Shown piece after piece: positions 56,733 to 61,321 of a DNA stretch of 61,321 nt. Positions within the stretch are counted from its first letter, which is position 1. The number at the start of each line of letters is the position of its first letter. A model generated the notes under the pieces. The model was not told the DNA's origin. It saw only the letters and a program-made list of their open reading frames with translations, and ran no database searches. The stretch is from Treponema sp. (GTDB lineage: Bacteria > Spirochaetota > Spirochaetia > Treponematales > Treponemataceae): the NCBI GenBank assembly GCA_024402695.1, contig JAKSTG010000017.1:1-61321 (forward strand), in the 5' to 3' direction. Made by a program: the position numbers and the translations under genes.

Positions 56733-59700
56733 ATGAAAATCAAGAAAATCACAATAAAGAATTTGAACTCGCTTAAAGGAACCTGGGTCATTGATCTTGA
56801 GGACCCGGCCTTTTTGGAAAATAAAAATCAGTTTGTAATCTGTGGAGAAACCGGGTCTGGGAAAACAACAATCCTGGACGCAATCAGTCTTGCATGTTTT
56901 GGAAAAACTCCGCGAAGTGAAGAGATCATGACTAAGCTCACAAACAGCGAAGCTTTGAACGAGCTTATGACACGTCGTACCACAACAAGTGAAGCAACTG
57001 TAATTTACGAATGCAGAAACGGAACTTTTGAAAGTTCTTTCAAGATGCGAAAGGCAGGTGGCAAAGCCGACGGAAATTTGAAATATGAATTTTCACTTGT
57101 GAATCTTGAAACAGGCGAACCGGTCTGTGACACAATCACAAATCTGAGACGTATTGAAGAAGTCACACAACAGAATACAAATCTTTCATATCTTCAGTTT
57201 ACTCGTTCCATGATTCTTGCTCAGGGAAAGTTTGACAAATTCATTGGAGCCCGTGAAGAAGAACGTGCTCAGATTATGGAAGCAATTTCTGGAACTGATT
57301 ATGCGGCTATGGGTGTAAGAATCGCGGCTAAAGCAAAAAGTGAAATCAAAAAATATAGCGATAAAAAAGAGGCCATAGATAACATCGCAATTCTTTCAGA
57401 GGAAGAAGAAGCCTTTTATGTAAACGAAAAAAATGGAAAGCCTCAGGAAATTGAAAACGTAAGAAAACTGGCTGAAAAGAATTCTGAGTTTTTGAAATGG
57501 CTTGAGCTTTTTGGGAAATTCGAAAAAGATTTTTTCGAAGCTGAAGACGAACGATCTAAATACGAAGCCAGAAAAAAAGAATTCAAGGCAGACGAGAAGA
57601 AACTCGCTGACGCGGAAAAGACTTTTTCATGTAATGTTCCTTATACAAAATGGAAAGGACTTACAGAGGCACAGGAATCAGATGAAAAAATTCTTTCAAA
57701 GAATGAAAAGGATCTGGAAATAATTACAAAAGAATTTTCTGACCTTAAAGAGGAGTCTCAGAAAAAAGCAGTAGCTCTTAAAGAAAAGAAATCTGAAGAG
57801 AAGAAAAAATCTTTGGAATGGAAAAAGGCTCGTGAACTTTTTTTGAAGATTGATTCCCAGAAAGAAAAGATTTCTGATTCGGAGAATAGAAAAAATATTT
57901 CAGAAGGAAAAATAATTGAAGCCAAGAAAAAAGAAAAAGAATTAAGAGATGCAATTGCAGAACTTAAAACAAATATAGAGAAAGCAAAAAAATATCTTGG
58001 CGAGCACGAAAATGATAAATCCTTAGAGTCCTATCTCTTGGTATTACAAGAAAAAGGGAATGCCATTAAAACAGAGATGGAAGCTCTTGGAAAACTGAAG
58101 GAAAAGATTAAGTCTGCAGAAAAAGAGATTGAAAAAATCACTGCGGAAGTTCCCGACCTTCTAAAAGAAAAGGAAGAAGCGAATGCAGAACTTAAGGACT
58201 TTGTCACTTCGAAATATAAAATTGTTTCAGAAATTCTCAGGGCTTCTATTTCGGATGGAAAGGCTTGTCCTGTGTGTGGATCAGAAAGTCATCCTTTTGC
58301 CTGTGAAAATCACAAAGGAGAAGGAAACAAAGAATCCTCTGATACTGCAGAAAAAATCAGAGAGCTTTCGGACAAGATCGAAAAACTTGAAAAGGGAATT
58401 TCTGAGAAGATTAGTCTGAAAGATGGAAATGCAAAAAGTCTTGAAGAGAAAAAAGAAACTTTTAAAGAAGTAAGCTGCAGGATTGAAAGTTCCGTTTCTG
58501 AATTCAATAAAAGTCTTGAACCTTGGAAGCTCCAGGTTGCTTTCGAAAAGAAAGGCAGCTTCGAAAAAATTTATTCTGAACTTGAAGAGCTGTCAGGGGC
58601 TTACAAAAACGTAAAAGAGAATTTTACTGAAGATGAAAAAGCTCTGGACCTTACACAGAAGGAACTGGACGGAATAAAAACTGAAGACCTGGAAAAAGAT
58701 TTTTCGGAAGCGGTTGTTGAATATGAAAACAATCAGAAAGATCTGGAAGTTTTGTTTGGAGAACTAAAAACTGTTTCCGGTGGAAAATACGAAATTTCTG
58801 ATGACGTGGACGCTGATGAAAATCAGTTCAAGGATGAAAAAGAAAAACTTGAAGCTGAACTGAAAGATGCGGAAGAAAGAAGCATAGAAGTTGGAAATGA
58901 AAAGACTTCTCTTGAGGGCTCTTCGAAAACTTTGAAAGAACAGATCGAGAAACGAAGTGCGGAACTTGATCTTTCTAAAAAGGAACTTGATGAATCACTG
59001 GAAGCAAATGGATTTGCAACTGTTGAAAGATTTGAAGCTTGCAGAGTTGAGGACCAGGAATTTAAGAGACTCAAAGCTGCCCAGGAAGAACTGAAGAAAG
59101 CAGACACAGGAACCAGCACAAGAGTTAAGGCCGCAAGGGACAGCCTGTCATCTCATAAAAAAATAAAACCAAAAGGAATGAGGGACGGGGATACAGAAAA
59201 ACTTTCAGAAGAATATGTTCAGGAAAAAACTGAACTTGAGAAGAAACTTACGGAACTTTCAGAACGTCTTGGCGAAGTAAGTGCAATCCTTAAAGATAAT
59301 GATGAAAAGAAAAATGAGACTGCTAAGCTTCGCGAAGAACTGAAAGCCATGGAAGGTGAAAGAAACAAGTGGCAGAAAATTCTGGACATGATCGGAAAGC
59401 TGGATGGAACCAAGTTCCAGGTTTTTGTCCAGGTACTGTTCTTCAAGAATCTTATCAAGAAAGCCAACAAATATTTCACTGGTATTCTTCCTGAATATTC
59501 TCTTGTTCAGGTTCCGGGAAAAGTTGATTTCAGAATTCATTCCAATGCATTCAGCGAAGACAAAGAGGATCGTGAATGCGGCAACATGTCGGGCGGTGAA
59601 AAATTCATCATCAGTCTTTCATTTGCACTTGGTATTTCTGAGCTTTCAAGTCGCAGTGTTTCAATTGATTCTCTGTTCCTTGATGAAGGCTTTGGAACTC

Positions 59701-59891
59701 TTTCTGGCAATGCGCTTCTTCAGAGCGTTGCGGCCTTGAAGAAACTTCAGACTGCAGGAAAGACTCTTGGAATCATTACCCATGTTTCTGAAGTCATCAA
59801 GGAATTCGATCTTAAGATTGAGGCTAAGCAGACCCGCGGAGTTTCGGGATACAGTGAACTGCAAGGACCTGGAATAACAAGACTGGATTAG
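56733..59891 (+). CDS. sbcC: Exonuclease subunit SbcC (Rad50-like)
   Basis: A 1052-residue SMC-like ATPase. It begins IKKITIKNLNSLKGTWVIDL and has Walker A CGETGSGKTTILDA (near 35), the Q-loop FTRSMILAQGKFDKF, then two long coiled coils (about 200-505 and 530-870) meeting at the zinc hook CPVCGSESHPF (near 511). The C-terminal lobe holds the signature MSGGEKFIISLSFALG and Walker B DSLFLDEGFGTLS. It gates the SbcD nuclease. The coil residues are mostly Lys and Glu. Confidence 0.94.
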   Translation: MKIKKITIKNLNSLKGTWVIDLEDPAFLENKNQFVICGETGSGKTTILDAISLACFGKTPRSEEIMTKLTNSEALNELMTRRTTTSEATVIYECRNGTFESSFKMRKAGGKADGNLKYEFSLVNLETGEPVCDTITNLRRIEEVTQQNTNLSYLQFTRSMILAQGKFDKFIGAREEERAQIMEAISGTDYAAMGVRIAAKAKSEIKKYSDKKEAIDNIAILSEEEEAFYVNEKNGKPQEIENVRKLAEKNSEFLKWLELFGKFEKDFFEAEDERSKYEARKKEFKADEKKLADAEKTFSCNVPYTKWKGLTEAQESDEKILSKNEKDLEIITKEFSDLKEESQKKAVALKEKKSEEKKKSLEWKKARELFLKIDSQKEKISDSENRKNISEGKIIEAKKKEKELRDAIAELKTNIEKAKKYLGEHENDKSLESYLLVLQEKGNAIKTEMEALGKLKEKIKSAEKEIEKITAEVPDLLKEKEEANAELKDFVTSKYKIVSEILRASISDGKACPVCGSESHPFACENHKGEGNKESSDTAEKIRELSDKIEKLEKGISEKISLKDGNAKSLEEKKETFKEVSCRIESSVSEFNKSLEPWKLQVAFEKKGSFEKIYSELEELSGAYKNVKENFTEDEKALDLTQKELDGIKTEDLEKDFSEAVVEYENNQKDLEVLFGELKTVSGGKYEISDDVDADENQFKDEKEKLEAELKDAEERSIEVGNEKTSLEGSSKTLKEQIEKRSAELDLSKKELDESLEANGFATVERFEACRVEDQEFKRLKAAQEELKKADTGTSTRVKAARDSLSSHKKIKPKGMRDGDTEKLSEEYVQEKTELEKKLTELSERLGEVSAILKDNDEKKNETAKLREELKAMEGERNKWQKILDMIGKLDGTKFQVFVQVLFFKNLIKKANKYFTGILPEYSLVQVPGKVDFRIHSNAFSEDKEDRECGNMSGGEKFIISLSFALGISELSSRSVSIDSLFLDEGFGTLSGNALLQSVAALKKLQTAGKTLGIITHVSEVIKEFDLKIEAKQTRGVSGYSELQGPGITRLD

Positions 59892-59973
59892 ATTTTCTTT
59901 GAAAATTGACTCCGGCATATTGAAGAATTTGCCCTGTATAAATAACATAAAGGTTATTAAAAGAGGTGATAAT

Positions 59974-61158
59974 ATGCCGGAACTTTCAAGCAGAACAGAA
60001 AACTTTACAGACTCAGTCATCAGACGTATGACTCGTATTTCGAACAAATATGGAGCTGTGAACCTTTCACAGGGTTTTCCTGACTTCGAACCTCCTAAAG
60101 CAATCCTGGACCGCCTGGCAGAGGTTACAAAAGAGGATTTCCATCAGTATGCCATAACCTGGGGTGCTCAGAATTTTCGCGAGGCTCTGGCTGCTAAAAT
60201 CAGTCATTTTTCTGGTCAGGAAGTGGATCCCAACGGGGAACTTGTAATTACCTGTGGTTCTACTGAAGCCATGATGGCAGCAATGATGAGTGTTACAAAT
60301 CCTGGTGACAAAGTAATCGTATTTTCGCCTTTCTATGAGAATTATGGGGCAGACACCATTTTAAGCGGTGCAGAACCTATTTATGTGCCTTTAATCCCAC
60401 CAAAGTTCAATTTTGATCCAGAGGTTCTGGAAGATGCCTTTCGTCAGAAACCTAAGGCAATTATCGTTTGTAACCCGTCAAATCCATGCGGAAAGGTTTT
60501 TACAAGAGAAGAACTTACAATTATTGCTAACTTGTCTAAGAAATACGACACTTTTGTTATTACGGATGAGGTTTATGAACATATTCTGTACGCTCCAAAT
60601 GTACATACATACATTTCAACTCTTCCAGGCATGAAAGAACGTACAATTGTATGTAATTCTCTGTCAAAAACCTACTCAATTACAGGCTGGAGACTGGGAT
60701 ATACCCAGGCAAATCCTGAGATTACTGAACGCCTTAAAAAGGTCCATGATTTCCTTACTGTAGGGGCTGCAGCTCCATTACAGGAGGCTGCAGTTGTAGG
60801 ACTTAAGTTTGGGGACGATTATTACAAAGATCTGCAGGAAAAATACACCGAAAAGAGAAATCTGTTCTTGAACGGTCTTGATGCCCTGAAAATCCCGCAT
60901 ACAGTTCCAGAAGGAGCTTATTACATTCTTTTGGACATAAGCGAGTTCGGATACGAAAGCGACCTGGAATTCTCTGAAATTCTGGCCGAAAAAGTAGGGG
61001 TTGGAGTAGTTCCTGGTTCTAGTTTCTTCAAGGAACCTGAAAACCGGTACGTCCGCATCCATTTTGCAAAGAAGAATGAAACTTTGAATGATGCCCTGAA
61101 CCGACTGGCTTTAATGCGTGAAAAGATGAAGGCGAAAATTATCACTGCTACAATGTAA
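59974..61158 (+). CDS. Class I/II PLP aminotransferase
   Basis: A 394-residue aminotransferase of fold type I. It opens NLSQGFPDFEPPKAILDRL, has CGSTEAMMAAMMSV, VCNPSNPCGKVFTREEL, ITDEVYEHILY, and the PLP lysine in CNSLSKTYSITGWRLGYT, then the substrate Arg in FKEPENRYVRIHFAK. It resembles the KAT/methionine and aspartate aminotransferase-like group. I chose ATG 59974, with GAGGTG about 8 nt upstream; the frame is open to 59899, but those residues look unlike the family. It lies 82 nt after sbcC and may be cotranscribed. Confidence 0.9.
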   Translation: MPELSSRTENFTDSVIRRMTRISNKYGAVNLSQGFPDFEPPKAILDRLAEVTKEDFHQYAITWGAQNFREALAAKISHFSGQEVDPNGELVITCGSTEAMMAAMMSVTNPGDKVIVFSPFYENYGADTILSGAEPIYVPLIPPKFNFDPEVLEDAFRQKPKAIIVCNPSNPCGKVFTREELTIIANLSKKYDTFVITDEVYEHILYAPNVHTYISTLPGMKERTIVCNSLSKTYSITGWRLGYTQANPEITERLKKVHDFLTVGAAAPLQEAAVVGLKFGDDYYKDLQEKYTEKRNLFLNGLDALKIPHTVPEGAYYILLDISEFGYESDLEFSEILAEKVGVGVVPGSSFFKEPENRYVRIHFAKKNETLNDALNRLALMREKMKAKIITATM

Positions 61159-61277
61159 TCGGGGATTGTATTTTTGATCTCTGGATGAAATACTGAATCC
61201 AACCAAACAAAAGTAATCTTCTTGACTTAAATTTTACTTTAGTATATAAGTATTTATAAATAATTATGAAAGCAATG

Positions 61278-61313
61278 AGGCTCTGTCATAAACGGCAGAG
61301 CCTTCTTTTTTTT
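61278..61313 (+). terminator. Rho-independent terminator
   Basis: AGGCTCTG (61278-61285) pairs perfectly with CAGAGCCT (61296-61303) around a 10-nt loop, followed by TCTTTTTTTT. This is a textbook terminator for the aminotransferase transcript. Confidence 0.85.
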
Positions 61314-61321
61314 GAACAAAG

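Noticed and set aside
58823..59119. Ser/Phe-rich minus-strand frames opposite sbcC
   Set aside because: They are reverse readings of Glu/Lys coiled-coil codons, which always give long Ser/Phe/Leu frames.

Overview
The window looks like DNA of a host-associated Treponema or a close spirochete. The evidence is gene content: a LUD-domain lactate-utilisation protein, Cache-GGDEF-EAL and HD-GYP signalling proteins, trpGD and trpCF fusions, a DUF1848 protein, SbcDC, and diderm envelope proteins with lax signal peptides. No rRNA, tRNA, CRISPR array or transposase was seen. The assignment is an inference; no marker gene such as 16S is present.

Layout. 0-12 kb holds housekeeping and signalling genes: a decayed nitroreductase-like remnant, an FMN dehydrogenase, a LUD protein, an HD-GYP phosphodiesterase, a WYL regulator, a three-gene ExbB/ExbD-like set, a Cache-GGDEF-EAL protein, a CDF metal transporter and LrgAB. 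12-17.7 kb holds sulfur assimilation (metY, cysK), a tiny Cys-rich membrane protein, and an ABC importer whose permease and ATPase are fused. 17.8-24.6 kb is a complete tryptophan operon, trpE-trpGD-trpCF-trpB-trpA, preceded by two tandem palindromes lying on its promoter.

24.7-36.4 kb is a markedly AT-rich island and the main discovery. A 36-residue peptide with a CCCSCCCC core (35191-35301, minus) is followed on the same strand by SagB-, SagC-, SagD (YcaO)- and SagE (CPBP)-type proteins and a SagF-position membrane protein. This is the gene order of streptolysin S-type azole peptide clusters. The operon continues with two periplasmic helical proteins, a MacB/LolCDE-type ABC ATPase and permease, a LolA-like protein and two predicted outer-membrane barrels, which I read as a diderm-adapted export or immunity module. 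A divergent LytTR regulator plus DUF3021-type membrane protein probably controls it.

36.4-44.7 kb carries mostly minus-strand housekeeping genes. 44.7-50.6 kb is a plasmid-type replication and partition module: ParA, a small ParB-like protein, a putative iteron-binding initiator, about 15 iterons of a 16-bp repeat (GTTATATTTTACGTGG) in 0.77 kb, and a T7 gp4-like primase-helicase. Gene orientation diverges from this point, and hand-sampled G/C skew changes sign across the iterons. It therefore looks like a working origin of the molecule, perhaps a chromid or megaplasmid, and not an inert relic. 50.6-61.3 kb carries mostly plus-strand genes: a transglutaminase-like protein, DUF72, an alcohol/aldehyde dehydrogenase pair, sbcDC and an aminotransferase, ending in a classic terminator.

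The gene products expected to work together are the tryptophan enzymes, the MetY/CysK sulfur pair, the fused ABC importer and its binding protein, the peptide-toxin maturation and export set, and the replication/partition proteins with their iterons and palindromes.
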